DNA from: Psychrobacillus sp. NEAU-3TGS
Lineage (GTDB): Bacteria > Bacillota > Bacilli > Bacillales_A > Planococcaceae
Assembly (NCBI RefSeq): GCF_029955155.1
Contig: NZ_JAPNOZ010000012.1
Coordinates: 310,001 to 374,000, forward strand
DNA: 64,000 nucleotides
Direction of reading: 5' to 3'
Shown here: one piece after another, positions 27,893 to 37,451 of the stretch
Layout: every line of letters starts with the position of its first letter
Position numbering within the stretch: position 1 is the stretch's first letter
The notes under the pieces: generated by a model
What the model saw: only the letters and a program-made list of their open reading frames with translations
What the model was told of the DNA's origin: nothing
The model's database searches: none
Translations under genes and position numbers: made by a program

Positions 27893-28142
27893 GCCTACTT
27901 TCCCCTTTCTCATAATAGAATAATTAGTTCTATATATTCTATTTACAAAGGAAATGGAGTATGCTAGGTCTGTAAAATAATGGGGTTGTCCGTCCTGTTT
28001 CGACAAAGGATATATACTCTTATAGAGCTTGCTTAAGAAAATTCAATTAATAGTTGAACGAGTATAGTATGCGGTAAATATTTTTCTCTTGTGTTAACAG
28101 ATTATTATATTAAAGGTAAATCACTCTCTTGCATAGAATGTA

Positions 28143-28298
28143 TATAAAGTGAAACTTCAATCAGTGGGGGGGTTCTTCATCCCCACTGATTGTTAGTTAA
28201 ACCAATCGGGCTTTTATGGGCAGTTGATCTCCCACTTATCTTTTCGCTTTTCTTCAATCTTGAAGTGGGAGTCTTACTGCCCGTTAATGCAGGATAAA
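28143..28298 (+). repeat. Structured intergenic repeat, copy A
   Basis: About 156 bases. Stem 1: AATCAGTGGGG (28159-28169) with CCCCACTGATT (28181-28191). Linker TGTTAGTTAAACCAATCGGGC. Stem 2: GGGCAGT (28218-28224) with ACTGCCC (28276-28282), and CTCCCACTT (28229-28237) with AAGTGGGAG (28263-28271), closing a loop that holds TTTTCGCTTTTCTT. It ends 13 bases before a small-protein gene. Other copies are at 48301-48457 and, enlarged and inverted, at 26399-26717. The size and hairpin plan recall the bcr1 repeats of the B. cereus group, but I cannot confirm identity. Confidence 0.85.
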
Positions 28299-28311
28299 AG
28301 GAGGGCGTAAT

Positions 28312-28527
28312 ATGAGTTATATGAGTATAGTTTTTGCTGTCACCTATTTGTTTTTATTCTTATTTGTATGCTATAAGTTGTTGAAAACGAAACGAATTCC
28401 ATCCAATCGATACACACCTTTTGACGACTTGATGACCGGCACGAAAACAGATATCAAACAAGAAAAAAGTATTCAAGATACGAAACACGAAACGGCATAC
28501 GAAGAAAAAACATTAAAAAAACCATAA
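28312..28527 (+). CDS. Small one-helix membrane protein, DUF3951-like
   Basis: A 71-residue protein with one N-terminal membrane helix (about 4-23) and a hydrophilic, highly charged C-terminal half. The segment NRYTPFDDLMTG after the helix resembles the short DUF3951 family of Bacillus membrane proteins; function unknown. The RBS AAAGGAGGGCG is very strong and the start is clear. It directly follows structured repeat A, which may lie in its 5' leader. Convergent with the GNAT gene, six bases apart. Confidence 0.72.
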   Translation: MSYMSIVFAVTYLFLFLFVCYKLLKTKRIPSNRYTPFDDLMTGTKTDIKQEKSIQDTKHETAYEEKTLKKP

Positions 28528-28532
28528 ATGCC

Positions 28533-29399
28533 TTATTCCTTTGCTTGATAATAAATTAGCTCATGTATTTCCTTAAATCCTGCAGCTTTATATAAGCGGT
28601 TGGCTTTATCATTCTCTTTTGCAACACAAAGAGAAATTTCTTCGATTTTTTTGAAAGAAAAAAAATAGGACAAAGCGGCTCGGATGAGTAATGTGCCAAT
28701 TCCTTGTTTTTGGTAGTCAGCTGCTACAGCAATATATTCAATCGATCCTTCTTTATGCTCGGGATTCGCTTCGACATAAACGTATCCTTTAATCCTTCCT
28801 TCTTTGTCATTTATGACTAATAACTGATTATGATCACTTAATCGATCAATTATTTCTGATGCGCTATAATATGTATTTGGAAAAGTAGCCTCATGAAGGC
28901 TCATAAATGAATCTTTATATGCTAAATCATAGGATTCTATCTGCGCCAAATCAACTTCCCCTAAGTCGTTGCGGAAAGCTTTCAATAATAGATGATTTCC
29001 TTTATTTATAGCATTTTTATGTATCGCAAACTGTTGAACGAACTCATTTTTTATATTTACGAAAAATGAAAATTCATTTACTTCGCTAGTTAATAATGCA
29101 TTCGCTTTTTTCCACAACCTATCAGCAAGTTGATAATCTCTTCCATTTTTAATAAAAGGTCCCCATACTTCTGCACTTTTGCTTTCCTTATCTATATCCA
29201 ACCCCAATGCACCTATCAGCTTTTCCTCGTCATAAGCAACTACAAAAGTTTTAGAGATATCTGCATGATACAACGTATGGGCAATCTCCTCTTTCGTTTC
29301 CCCACAATAACCGATATGACTTTCCGGAACTGTATTCATTTCTTCTAAAAAAAGGGAGAGCTTTTCAATGGCTTTGAGGGGACATATTCTAATATTCAT
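28533..29399 (-). CDS. Tandem GNAT-domain N-acetyltransferase
   Basis: A 288-residue protein with two GNAT folds. The C-terminal one (about 145-285) has a good acetyl-CoA motif (AADYQKQGIGTLLIRAAL) and ENDKANRLYKAAGF. The N-terminal one is degenerate (VVAYDEEKLIGALGLDID). The substrate is unknown. It is intact and single. Confidence 0.87.
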   Translation of the reverse strand: MNIRICPLKAIEKLSLFLEEMNTVPESHIGYCGETKEEIAHTLYHADISKTFVVAYDEEKLIGALGLDIDKESKSAEVWGPFIKNGRDYQLADRLWKKANALLTSEVNEFSFFVNIKNEFVQQFAIHKNAINKGNHLLLKAFRNDLGEVDLAQIESYDLAYKDSFMSLHEATFPNTYYSASEIIDRLSDHNQLLVINDKEGRIKGYVYVEANPEHKEGSIEYIAVAADYQKQGIGTLLIRAALSYFFSFKKIEEISLCVAKENDKANRLYKAAGFKEIHELIYYQAKE

Positions 29400-29503
29400 C
29401 CTTTACAAACCTCATTTCATAAACGTTTTTGGTATTGAAAATAATAGATGAAGGAAACAATATGATACAATCAAGATAAAATACATTAATAGAGGTGGAC
29501 CAT

Positions 29504-29797
29504 ATGTGCCGCAATATAAAGACACTTTTTAACTTTGAGCCAGTCGCAACAGATGATGAGATTTATGCAGCTTCCCTTCAATATGTTCGTAAAGTTTCCG
29601 GATTTAATAAGCCTTCGAAAGTCAATGAAGAAAGTTTTCATAAAGCAGTGGAGGAAGTGTCTATTATTACGAGAAATTTGCTAGACTCCCTACAGACGAG
29701 CGCAGAACCACGGGATCGAGAGATAGAAGCAGAACAAGCACGACTGAGAAATGCAAAGAGATTTGGAACCGGAGAAGTTTCATCATCTACTAAGTAA
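29504..29797 (+). CDS. DUF2277 family protein
   Basis: A 97-residue cytoplasmic protein of the conserved DUF2277 family, recognised by its opening MCRNIKTLFNFEPVATDDEI and the later QYVRKVSGFNKPS. The function is unknown. The ATG at 29504 has a GAGGTGG RBS five bases upstream; a GTG three codons earlier lies in the RBS itself. The C-terminus is charged (EAEQARLRNAKRFG), a DUF2277 trait. A terminator follows. Confidence 0.88.
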   Translation: MCRNIKTLFNFEPVATDDEIYAASLQYVRKVSGFNKPSKVNEESFHKAVEEVSIITRNLLDSLQTSAEPRDREIEAEQARLRNAKRFGTGEVSSSTK

Positions 29798-29803
29798 TAT
29801 GTA

Positions 29804-29836
29804 AGAGCTGCCCAACTGGGTCTAGCTCTCTTTTTA
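29804..29836 (+). terminator. Terminator of the DUF2277 gene
   Basis: AGAGCT (29804-29809) pairs with AGCTCT (29824-29829), with an inner CCCA/TGGG pairing, followed by TTTTT. Confidence 0.8.
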
Positions 29837-29837
29837 T

Positions 29838-30323
29838 TTATTCCCAGACGTTATTCAATTTATCGGAATAGAAACGAATTGCTTTTTGGTAATTCAAAAT
29901 ATCCTTATCGTTGGTTGTATCTAATAGGCATTTTAATAATAATTCCATCGCATGATGATGTTCGTTTAAATTATATAGCGTCATCGCGTAGAATACCTGG
30001 ATTGAACTGTTGGTGGGAAAAAGATTGATTCCTTTTAATAAAACATCTTTAGATTTCTCATAATCACCTAATGCTCTATATGTGCTTCCTAATCCTAGTA
30101 GCGCCCCTTGTAGATCATTCTCGGCTAAACCTAATTCAATGGCATTTTCATAGTAAGTTATTGCTTCAGATTCTTTGCCTAATACATCGAAACTCCAAGC
30201 ACATTGGTAATTAAGGACTGCATCATTTGGCCATTTTTCTACCATTCGTAAAAGTAACGCATTCGATTCTTCAAACTTCCCATCATTTCTTAAATCTATT
30301 GCATGAGTCAATCCACCGGTCAT
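29838..30323 (-). CDS. Tetratricopeptide repeat protein
   Basis: A 161-residue soluble protein built of four to five TPR helices pairs (for example LNYQCAWSFDVLGKESEAITYYENAI and LLGLGSTYRALGDYEKSKDVL), a protein-protein interaction scaffold of the short TPR family common in Bacillus. The start at 30323 has a classic AGGAGG RBS. It has no HTH domain and so is not a Rap/RRNPP regulator. Function unknown. Confidence 0.85.
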   Translation of the reverse strand: MTGGLTHAIDLRNDGKFEESNALLLRMVEKWPNDAVLNYQCAWSFDVLGKESEAITYYENAIELGLAENDLQGALLGLGSTYRALGDYEKSKDVLLKGINLFPTNSSIQVFYAMTLYNLNEHHHAMELLLKCLLDTTNDKDILNYQKAIRFYSDKLNNVWE

Positions 30324-30409
30324 CCGAATCCTCCTCTTTTCACTTGCATTTTTTCTGATTAAGTACGTAGAATGTGCTTCATCTCTAAGCATTGCACACA
30401 TGCAAATAT

Positions 30410-30438
30410 AGCCACACAATTACAAGCAAAGTGTGGCT
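30410..30438 (-). terminator. Hairpin after the nitronate monooxygenase gene
   Basis: AGCCACAC and GTGTGGCT form a perfect 8-bp stem between the end of the monooxygenase gene and the TPR gene. The T-tail on the minus strand is poor (ATATTTG), so termination is likely but not certain. Confidence 0.5.
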
Positions 30439-30471
30439 GTTCATGATATTAAGGCTAATCTAGTATCCTAT

Positions 30472-31446
30472 TCAAATCTTCCCAACTGCATTAAGACTAA
30501 TCAGTCTATCTCTTGCCTCTAAATATTCCTTATCCAGTTTGTCTACGAATTTTGCTGCACTAGTTATTTCATGGATAGAGCCAACACCTTGGCCGCTCCC
30601 CCAAATATCCTTCCATGCCTTTGCGGACGTTTCACCAAAATTCATCTTAGATGGATCACTTTCCGGAAGATTGTCAGGGTCTAATCCTGCCGCTTTAATA
30701 GAAGACTTTAGATAATTTCCATGTACACCTGTGAAAAGACTGCTATACACAATATCATCAGAGGTTGCTTCAACAATTGCTTGCTTATAGCTTTCAGATG
30801 CACGAGCTTCATCTGTTGCAATGAACGGCGAGCCAATATAGGCGAAATCGGCACCCATTGCTTGAGCAGCGAGGATAGAACTTCCTGAAGCAATCGAACC
30901 CGATAAAGCAAGTGGACCATCGAACCACTGTCGGATTTCTTGGATTAAAGCAAAAGGACTCTTCACTCCAGCATGACCACCAGCTCCTGCAGCAACTGCA
31001 ATTATCCCGTCTGCTCCTTTGTCGATTGCCTTGTGCGCGAACGTATTATTAATCACGTCGTGAAGAGCAATTCCTCCATAGCTATGTGTAGCTGCGAATA
31101 TCTCTTCACGAGCGCCTAAAGATGAAATAATGATGGGAACCTTATACTTCACACATAATTCCATATCATGTTCTAAGCGGTCATTCGACTTGTGAACAAT
31201 TTGATTGATTGCGAACGGCGCAGCTGGACGATCAGGATTTTTCGCGTTATAAGCTGCTAATTCCTCTGTAATTTCTGCCAACCATTCATCCAGCAAGGAA
31301 GCGGGTCTCGCATTAAGGGCGGGCATTGATCCAACAATCCCTGCCTTACATTGCTCGATCACTAGCTTTGGGTTACTAATAATAAACAGTGGTGCTCCGA
31401 TTACAGGGAGACGTAGGTTCTGAAGTACTGACGGCATTTTTGACAT
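30472..31446 (-). CDS. Nitronate monooxygenase family flavoprotein
   Basis: FMN-dependent TIM-barrel enzyme that oxidises nitronates (2-nitropropane dioxygenase family), detoxifying propionate-3-nitronate and similar compounds. The 324-residue protein shows the N-terminal LRLPVIGAPLFIISNP, the FMN phosphate-binding segments GADGIIAVAAGAGGHAG and ALSGSIASG, and MGADFAYIGSPFIAT. The start at 31446 is taken because GGAGGAAC lies before it; an ATG five codons upstream belongs to the RBS. The C-terminal FGETSAKAWKDIWGSGQGVG is also typical. Monocistronic. Confidence 0.92.
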   Translation of the reverse strand: MSKMPSVLQNLRLPVIGAPLFIISNPKLVIEQCKAGIVGSMPALNARPASLLDEWLAEITEELAAYNAKNPDRPAAPFAINQIVHKSNDRLEHDMELCVKYKVPIIISSLGAREEIFAATHSYGGIALHDVINNTFAHKAIDKGADGIIAVAAGAGGHAGVKSPFALIQEIRQWFDGPLALSGSIASGSSILAAQAMGADFAYIGSPFIATDEARASESYKQAIVEATSDDIVYSSLFTGVHGNYLKSSIKAAGLDPDNLPESDPSKMNFGETSAKAWKDIWGSGQGVGSIHEITSAAKFVDKLDKEYLEARDRLISLNAVGKI

Positions 31447-31600
31447 TTGTTGTTCCTCCATTCAATAAACACTCTTATTTAATTGCTTCATAAATATTCT
31501 ATCATCATTGGTTTTAATTTTCAGATTAATAGGAATATAACATACTTAGGATGACTTGCATACCAGTAATTTAGGAAGCACAGGACGCACTAAAACAACA

Positions 31601-31633
31601 AAAAGGCCCTTTGACTTTATATCAAAGGACCAT
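31601..31633 (-). terminator. Terminator of the trp operon
   Basis: On the minus strand GGTCCTTTGA pairs with TCAAAGGGCC (one mismatch) around TATAAAG, then TTTTTG. It overlaps the end of the gap five bases after the trpA stop. Confidence 0.85.
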
Positions 31634-31637
31634 TTCT

Positions 31638-32417
31638 TTAGTTCAATACTTTCTTCTTAGATGCAGCAACTAGTTCACGGATTTTCTCCAACTCTTTCTG
31701 ATGAAACCCCTCCACAATCGCACTTCCAACAATAACTCCATCTACCAAAGCTCCAACCGATTTTACTTGTTCAGGAGTCGAAATTCCGAACCCGGCAAGC
31801 ACTGGAACTGAACTTATTTTTTTCAACTGATTCAAGTGCTTTTCTAAATAATCATCAAATCCATCACGAACGCCCGTAATCCCATTTACAGTGACTGCAT
31901 AAATAAAACCTTCTCCAACAGCAACAATCTTTTCGATACGGTCCGGTGGGCTAGTTAGCGAAACAAGTGGGACAAGCGATACGTCAGTTTCTTGAAATGC
32001 ATCTTTTAGCATTTCGTTTTCTTCCAATGGTACGTCTGGTACGATCAACCCATAAACGCCACATTTCGCACAAGCTTGTGCAAATGCATCGATGCCATAG
32101 CTTAAGATAGGGTTGATATATGTCATAATAACTAACGGAATCTTCACCTCATCTCGAATTCCTGTTAATTCATCTAAAATAGTTCGCAATGTGACTCCGT
32201 TCCGCAGTGCTCGTTCCCCAGCTCGTTGAATCGTCGGACCATCTGCCACTGGATCAGAAAACGGGATACCAACCTCGATTGCGGTAGCCCCTGCTTCTTG
32301 TAGGAATAAAATTTGCTCTGTTAACGAACCGTCTCCCCCCATGATATAAGGGATAAACGCTTTTTCTCCTTCATTTAAACGTTTTTGTATTGCTTTTGTT
32401 AATGTTGTTTTAGTCAT
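31638..32417 (-). CDS. trpA: Tryptophan synthase alpha chain
   Basis: Cleaves indole-3-glycerol phosphate to indole and glyceraldehyde 3-phosphate, passing indole to TrpB in the alpha2-beta2 complex. The 259-residue TIM barrel has the catalytic Glu in [16 protein letters not shown] and the Asp further on, plus [15 protein letters not shown] and [12 protein letters not shown]. The ATG at 32417 has a GGAGGTG RBS and overlaps the trpB stop by eight bases, so translation is coupled. Last gene of the operon, intact. Confidence 0.96.
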   Translation of the reverse strand: MTKTTLTKAIQKRLNEGEKAFIPYIMGGDGSLTEQILFLQEAGATAIEVGIPFSDPVADGPTIQRAGERALRNGVTLRTILDELTGIRDEVKIPLVIMTYINPILSYGIDAFAQACAKCGVYGLIVPDVPLEENEMLKDAFQETDVSLVPLVSLTSPPDRIEKIVAVGEGFIYAVTVNGITGVRDGFDDYLEKHLNQLKKISSVPVLAGFGISTPEQVKSVGALVDGVIVGSAIVEGFHQKELEKIRELVAASKKKVLN

Positions 32418-33603
32418 TTTGAGCACCTCCAAGCGCTTCGCGAACGGTATGTACATCTTTATCCCCACGGCCTGATAAACAAATAACAACAATTTCGTCT
32501 TCCTGCATTGTTTTAGCCAAGCCTGCCGCATAGTGAATAGCATGTGCGCTTTCTAAAGCTGGAATAATTCCTTCTGTTCTTGCAAGCAATTGTAGTCCTT
32601 CAAGCGCCTCATTGTCAGTTACAGAAGTAAATGTTGCTCGACCTATATCATGCAAATAAGAATGCTCCGGTCCAACAGCGGGATAATCAAGTCCAGCAGA
32701 AATCGAATGTGCTTCTTGGATCAATCCATCGTCGTCTTGTAACACATACATATACGCCCCGTGCAATACGCCTTCTTTTCCACCAGCAATTGCTGCAGCA
32801 TGCTTTCCTGTTTCAATTCCACTTCCTGCAGCTTCTACACCATATAATGCAACCTTTTCATCTTCAATAAAAGGATGGAACATACCGATTGAGTTACTGC
32901 CGCCACCAACACATGCTACAACCGCATCTGGTAAACATCCTTCTTTTTCTATTAGTTGTTTTCTTGTTTCCACTCCAATAACACGTTGGAAATCCCGCAC
33001 AATTTTCGGAAATGGATGTGGTCCAAGCGCAGAACCAAGTATATAATGCGTGTCTTCTACATTTGACACCCAGTAGCGGAGCGCTTCATTGACAGCATCC
33101 TTAAGTGTTGCTGAACCTTGATCGACTGACACGACTTTTGCACCGAGAAGCTCCATTCGGAATACGTTTAGCTCCTGTCTACGAACATCTTCTTTCCCCA
33201 TAAACACGACACATTCCATATCAAATAAGGCGCAAACCGTTGCAGTAGCCACCCCGTGCTGACCTGCGCCAGTTTCTGCTACTATTTTCTTTTTCCCCAT
33301 CCGTTTTGCAAGCAAAGCCTGCCCGATCGTGTTATTAATCTTATGTGCTCCCGTATGGTTTAAATCTTCTCGCTTTAAATAGATTTTTGCTCCACCAACT
33401 TGGCGAGTTAAACGTTCCGCAAAATAAAGTGGGGTTTCACGCCCAACATAATCCTTTAAGTAATAATTTACTTCTTCTATAAAAGCGGGATCTATTCTAG
33501 CATCCTCATAAGCTGTTTCTAATTCTATCAATGCCGTCATTAATGTTTCTGGAACGAATTGTCCCCCGAATCGTCCATATCTACTCGATGTTGTTTGTAC
33601 CAT
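32410..33603 (-). CDS. trpB: Tryptophan synthase beta chain
   Basis: PLP enzyme condensing indole with serine to tryptophan. The 397-residue protein has the PLP-lysine motif [14 protein letters not shown], the AETGAGQHG carboxylate-binding loop and the phosphate loop [15 protein letters not shown]. It starts [15 protein letters not shown] like all TrpB1 proteins. The ATG at 33603 follows GAGGAG within the last bases of trpF; six more codons upstream would place the start inside that RBS. Intact. Confidence 0.96.
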   Translation of the reverse strand: MVQTTSSRYGRFGGQFVPETLMTALIELETAYEDARIDPAFIEEVNYYLKDYVGRETPLYFAERLTRQVGGAKIYLKREDLNHTGAHKINNTIGQALLAKRMGKKKIVAETGAGQHGVATATVCALFDMECVVFMGKEDVRRQELNVFRMELLGAKVVSVDQGSATLKDAVNEALRYWVSNVEDTHYILGSALGPHPFPKIVRDFQRVIGVETRKQLIEKEGCLPDAVVACVGGGSNSIGMFHPFIEDEKVALYGVEAAGSGIETGKHAAAIAGGKEGVLHGAYMYVLQDDDGLIQEAHSISAGLDYPAVGPEHSYLHDIGRATFTSVTDNEALEGLQLLARTEGIIPALESAHAIHYAAGLAKTMQEDEIVVICLSGRGDKDVHTVREALGGAQND

Positions 33604-33607
33604 TAGC

Positions 33608-34210
33608 TCATCTCTCCTCATCTTTTGCCGCTTGAATAAACGAACGAATCAATAGCTCATCTTTTCTACCATGTTTTTCTACTCCACTGGATACGTCCAC
33701 CATATATGGCTTTACTCGCTGTATAGCCTCCGCTACATTTTCTACATTTAGCCCACCAGCTAATATCACTTTTACTTGTGGAACTTCATGTCCTTGCATT
33801 AGCTGCCAATCAAATGTGATCCCACTTCCAGCTTGCGGTGCATCAAATAGAAAGAAGTCCGTTTCATACTGCTTTGCACGTTCGACATCTTCTTCAGTTC
33901 GAATTGATAAAGCTTTAATAGAAGGATAATTAGTTGATTGAACAAAATCTGCACTTTCATTGCCATGAAATTGAATAAGATCTAAAGGTACTTCATGATA
34001 AGCCTTTTCAAGTTCTTCTTTTGTTGGATTTACAAAAACACCAACTTTCAATACAGTAGAAGGAATGTCTTTCGCGAGTTCTCGCGCTTTTTCTACCGTA
34101 ATTTGCCGCTTACTAGGAGCAAAAACAAAACCAATTGCATCTGTCCCTGCTTCAACCGCAGCTGTGACATGTTCCTTTTCCATTAATCCACAAATTTTCA
34201 CTTTCGTCAT
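33608..34210 (-). CDS. trpF: Phosphoribosylanthranilate isomerase
   Basis: Catalyses the Amadori rearrangement of phosphoribosylanthranilate in tryptophan synthesis. The 200-residue TIM barrel opens with KICGL carrying the catalytic Cys 7, has the catalytic Asp in [16 protein letters not shown], and [12 protein letters not shown] and VDVSSGVE as phosphate-binding loops. It overlaps the end of trpC by four bases (ATGA type) and is immediately followed by trpB. Intact. Confidence 0.95.
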   Translation of the reverse strand: MTKVKICGLMEKEHVTAAVEAGTDAIGFVFAPSKRQITVEKARELAKDIPSTVLKVGVFVNPTKEELEKAYHEVPLDLIQFHGNESADFVQSTNYPSIKALSIRTEEDVERAKQYETDFFLFDAPQAGSGITFDWQLMQGHEVPQVKVILAGGLNVENVAEAIQRVKPYMVDVSSGVEKHGRKDELLIRSFIQAAKDEER

Positions 34211-35000
34211 TTCAGAATGCCCCCTAGCTCCACTTGTAAGGAACGAAGTGCACTTTCAACATCGCCGCTACGCATCAGCGACTCACCCACAAGTACGGCG
34301 CGAGCACCTGCTTTTGCAACACGTTCTGCGTCCTCTGTGTTCCAAATACCACTTTCGCTTATGAGTACTCGCTCCTCATGGAACGGGAAAATCGATGCAA
34401 TTTCTTCTGTCCGTTTTAAATTGACGTCAAACGTTCGTAAGTCTCGGTTATTTACACCGATTATTTTTGCACCTAACTGTAGGGCACGATCTAATTCCTC
34501 TGCATCATGCACTTCGACGAGTACTTCTAGGCCTAGATTAGTTGCATATTCATAAAGCTCCATAAGCTCCTTTGTATTCAGTGCTGCCACAATTAAAAGA
34601 ATGACAGAAGCTCCAGCATTTTTTGCATAATCAATTTGCACAGGATGGATAATAAAATCTTTGCATAATAAAGGAATTGGTACTGTTCGCGCGACATTTG
34701 CTAAATCTTCAAAGGATCCTTAAAAAAGGGAGTATCCGTCAAAACAGAAATACAAGCAGCCCCTGCCTCGTAATAGGCTTTTGCTTGTGACTCAGGATTT
34801 ACGCTTTCTGCTATTATCCCTTTAGAAGGAGATGCACGCTTTATTTCAGAAATCACCTGCAAATGCTCGCTTCGGTATAATCGATCAAATAAAGAAGGAC
34901 GTTCCACTCCACTTTCTACCATCGAAGGTTGTTCTTCTAGCAAGAGCTCAATTTGTTTCTTTTTCTCGACTAGTATCTTGTCTAAAATGGTTGCCATCAT
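34207..35000 (-). pseudogene. trpC: Indole-3-glycerol phosphate synthase, frameshifted
   Basis: Converts carboxyphenylaminodeoxyribulose phosphate to indole-3-glycerol phosphate. The N-terminal part has the catalytic Lys in [13 protein letters not shown] and [10 protein letters not shown]; the C-terminal part, in a different frame, has the remaining loops (VGVNNRDLRTF-type, VLISESGI, AVLVGESLM). One A is missing next to 34720-34721: adding it gives [15 protein letters not shown] and a continuous 264-residue protein. As written, the first frame ends at 34701-34703. The gene overlaps trpD and trpF, so position and size are normal. A single-base indel in a short homopolymer suggests a sequencing error as much as a true mutation. 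Confidence 0.92.
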
Positions 35001-36026
35001 ACTACCTCCTGTTTGCGTGCGTTATTGCTGAAGTCGATCACCGATTCTAATTTTGCAAGTGCTTTGCCAGACAAAATACTATCCGCTGCGAGTTTTACCC
35101 CTTCTTGAATCGTACCTACCATTGCATTTGCATATAATCCAACCCCGGCATTAAATATCACTGTGTCAAAAAATGGACTGCGTTCTCCATGCAATACCGA
35201 ACGCATGATTTTCGCATTTTCAAACGCATCCCCACCCCGGATTGCTGTCACTGGAGCAGCTCTAAGCCCAACATCCTCTGGTGTTAAAGTAAAAGGAATT
35301 AAATCCCCTTTATCTACTAGTACAAAAGAGTTTTTTCCCGCTAGAGATGCTTCATCCATACCTAGCGCTCCGCAAACAACGATTGCTCGTTCTCTTCCAA
35401 GCATTTGCAAAACAGTTGCATACTCCATCGTAAAGTCCGGTCGATTAATACCTGTATATTGAGTTCCAAGTTCAATTGGATTAGTTAGAGGGCCGATCAA
35501 ATTAAAGATAGTCGGCTTCCCAATTTGTTGTCTCACTTGCCCGATTCGCTTTAACTTAGGATGAACGCTTGGTGCATAAAGAAAAGTAAGCCCTTCTCGT
35601 GCAAGTAAATCCATCGACGCTTCCGAAGAGATAGTAGTATCTATTCCTAATGCTTCTAATACGTCCGAGCTACCTGCCGCACTTGAAATTTTCCGATTCC
35701 CATGTTTTGCAACAGATGCTCCTGCTCCTGCTAATACAAAAGCCGAAGTCGTACTGATGTTGAAGCTTTTTAAGCCGTCTCCTCCGGTACCACAGTTATC
35801 CATGTAGTTTCCTGCTGGTTCATTCAATTTGACCGCAAACGACTTCATAACAGTGGCAAGTGCTGCCACTTCATTGGCTGTTTCTCCTTTTTTGGATAGG
35901 GCGATTAGAAAATCAGCAATGGTTTGTAACTCTGTCGCTTCATCAAACATTAAGCGGGACGCTTCTACCATTTCTTCATATTGCAAGTGTTCATTTTTTC
36001 TCTACTTTTTCAATAAAATCTCTCAT
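34997..36026 (-). pseudogene. trpD: Anthranilate phosphoribosyltransferase, frameshifted near the start
   Basis: Transfers phosphoribose from PRPP to anthranilate. The PRPP-binding motif DNCGTGGDGLKSFNIST, the KHGNRKISSAAGSSDVLEALG segment and IFNLIGPLTNP are all present. The proper start is the ATG at 36026 (RBS AGAGGAG), but its frame hits a stop after eleven codons. Removing one base from the T6 run at 35994-35999 (plus strand) gives MRDFIEKVEKNEHLQYEEMVEASRLMF and joins the long frame, making a protein of about 342 residues, the family norm. Otherwise translation could only begin at the ATG of 35986, which lacks an RBS. It is the first gene of the operon. Confidence 0.88.
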
Positions 36027-36069
36027 CTCGGCTCTCTCCTCTGCTTAACTCAACTTCACTTTTTTGAAA

Positions 36070-36330
36070 TAAAAAAAAGTCCTCTTCAAAGGAATCCAGA
36101 AAGAATTCCTTTGAAGAGGACGGTGTTGACCGCGTTGCCACCTCTTGTTGGAGCGTCACCACTCCCACTTTAATTCCTGTAACGTAGGAAACACGTCTAT
36201 CCCTAAAACGAATGTTCGCTCTTAAGATAGCTCTCATAAGCCCATTCACACCTGTTACAAATCAGTTCTCACCAACCACTGACTCTCTAAATTGCGCACA
36301 AATGCTACTCTTCTTATTCAAATAATTTCT
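36070..36330 (-). promoter_or_regulatory. T-box leader (tRNA-Trp) of the trp operon
   Basis: On the minus strand the conserved T-box element reads AGGTGGCAACGCGG (complement of 36130-36143). It is followed by a terminator with arms 36079-36097 and 36103-36121 and a T-run. Stem I starts around 36300 (AGAGAGTC...) and contains the specifier loop GTGAATGGGCTTATGAG, where TGG is the tryptophan codon. Uncharged tRNA-Trp would stabilise the antiterminator and switch the operon on. The mRNA leader is about 390 bases long. The ORF 36010-36249 lies in this RNA and is not a gene. Confidence 0.93.
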
Positions 36331-36423
36331 CCGCTATTCTCATCTAATCTCAGCTCAACTGTTCTTTGGGCGATCTCGCTCCCGACATCTTCTACCCGTA
36401 TCCGAACATTTAAGTTACTGTCT

Positions 36424-36452
36424 ATGATAGTAGTAATACTTTTAATTGTCAA
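36424..36452 (-). promoter_or_regulatory. Sigma-A promoter of the trp operon
   Basis: TTGACA (complement of 36447-36452), a 17-base spacer and TATCAT (complement of 36424-36429), about 100 bases ahead of T-box stem I. Confidence 0.75.
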
Positions 36453-36642
36453 ACTATTTTTCCCTGTTATATTTTGTTAGTGGTTTATAATGTTATTTCA
36501 TCAATTATTTCTATATATTCGTCTTTTTTTATTTTGCCGAGCAATCCAAGCGTTTGCTGCAAATAAATAGTCAAATAGTTTGCAGTTATTCAGTGAATAG
36601 CAAATAATAGATTATATACCCAACTAGAAAGAAGTGAATTGA

Positions 36643-37347
36643 ATGAAAAGAACCCTTGTAATAAGTGATATTCACGGAGAATTAGAAAAATTCGAACAGT
36701 TACTTCACCAAGTAGAATACAATCCAGATAATGACCAATTAATCTTATTAGGAGATTACATTGACCGTGGTCCAAATGCTAAGGGTGTTATTGCAAAAGT
36801 GATTAGTTTACAAAAAGCTGGAGCTCAGGTACTGAAGGGTAATCATGAAGATATGATGGTAAAAGCGTTAACGACCGATGTTGAAAAGTCTTGGAACCAT
36901 TGGGTAAAGCTAGGCGGTGGAGATAAAACGTTATTTAGCTATGGCTTTTCCGAGAATGACTTTACTGTAAATGCGGAAAACTTTCGTAAACCAATATTAC
37001 AATCAGATGTATTACAGCAACATTTAGAATTTGTACAAGGCTTAAAAAATTACATAGAAACTCCCGACTACATTTTTGTCCATGCAGGTGTGCACCCAAC
37101 GTCATCTCTTTCTGAGACAAATCCGCATATTTTATTGTGGATTCGGGATGAATTTCATAAAGGCTATGTCGGAGAAAAGACTGTCATATTCGGGCATACA
37201 GAAACAAGCCTACTTCATGAGGAAAAAGAAAATTACAGTGTGTATTTCGGAAACAATCGGATCATCGGTATTGATGGTGGAGCGGTATATGGTGGTCAAT
37301 TGAATTGTCTAGAATTGCCTAGTCAAAAAGTGTATTCGGTGAAATAA
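36643..37347 (+). CDS. Calcineurin-like metallophosphoesterase (PrpE/PPP type)
   Basis: Metal-dependent phosphatase of the bacterial PPP group, which includes serine/threonine protein phosphatases and diadenosine tetraphosphatases (PrpE). The 234-residue protein carries the full two-metal site: SDIHGE (9-14), LLGDYIDRGP (about 35-44) and KGNHEDM (about 66), with the later His in FVHAGVHP and IFGHT. The RBS GAAAGAAGTG precedes the ATG. Monocistronic and convergent with ileS. Confidence 0.87.
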   Translation: MKRTLVISDIHGELEKFEQLLHQVEYNPDNDQLILLGDYIDRGPNAKGVIAKVISLQKAGAQVLKGNHEDMMVKALTTDVEKSWNHWVKLGGGDKTLFSYGFSENDFTVNAENFRKPILQSDVLQQHLEFVQGLKNYIETPDYIFVHAGVHPTSSLSETNPHILLWIRDEFHKGYVGEKTVIFGHTETSLLHEEKENYSVYFGNNRIIGIDGGAVYGGQLNCLELPSQKVYSVK

Positions 37348-37451
37348 GAAAAGAAACAAGGGCAAGCTTTGCATACAATCTGCCTTGCTTACCTTTGTTC
37401 CTAAATCTTTCATAATATTTATCTGTACTACTATCTCATTTGAAAATTACC

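Noticed and set aside
28143-28298. CRISPR-like array or IS200/IS605 element for the structured repeat
   Set aside because: Copies are single, far apart and without spacers; no transposase or TnpB gene occurs in the window. A relation to IS ends is not excluded but not shown.
29838-30323. Second Rap/RRNPP-type regulator
   Set aside because: The TPR protein is only 161 residues, has no HTH or Rap N-terminal bundle and no small secreted peptide gene next to it.
36010-36249. 79-codon ORF upstream of trpD
   Set aside because: It spans the T-box antiterminator and terminator; the RNA structure explains the sequence.
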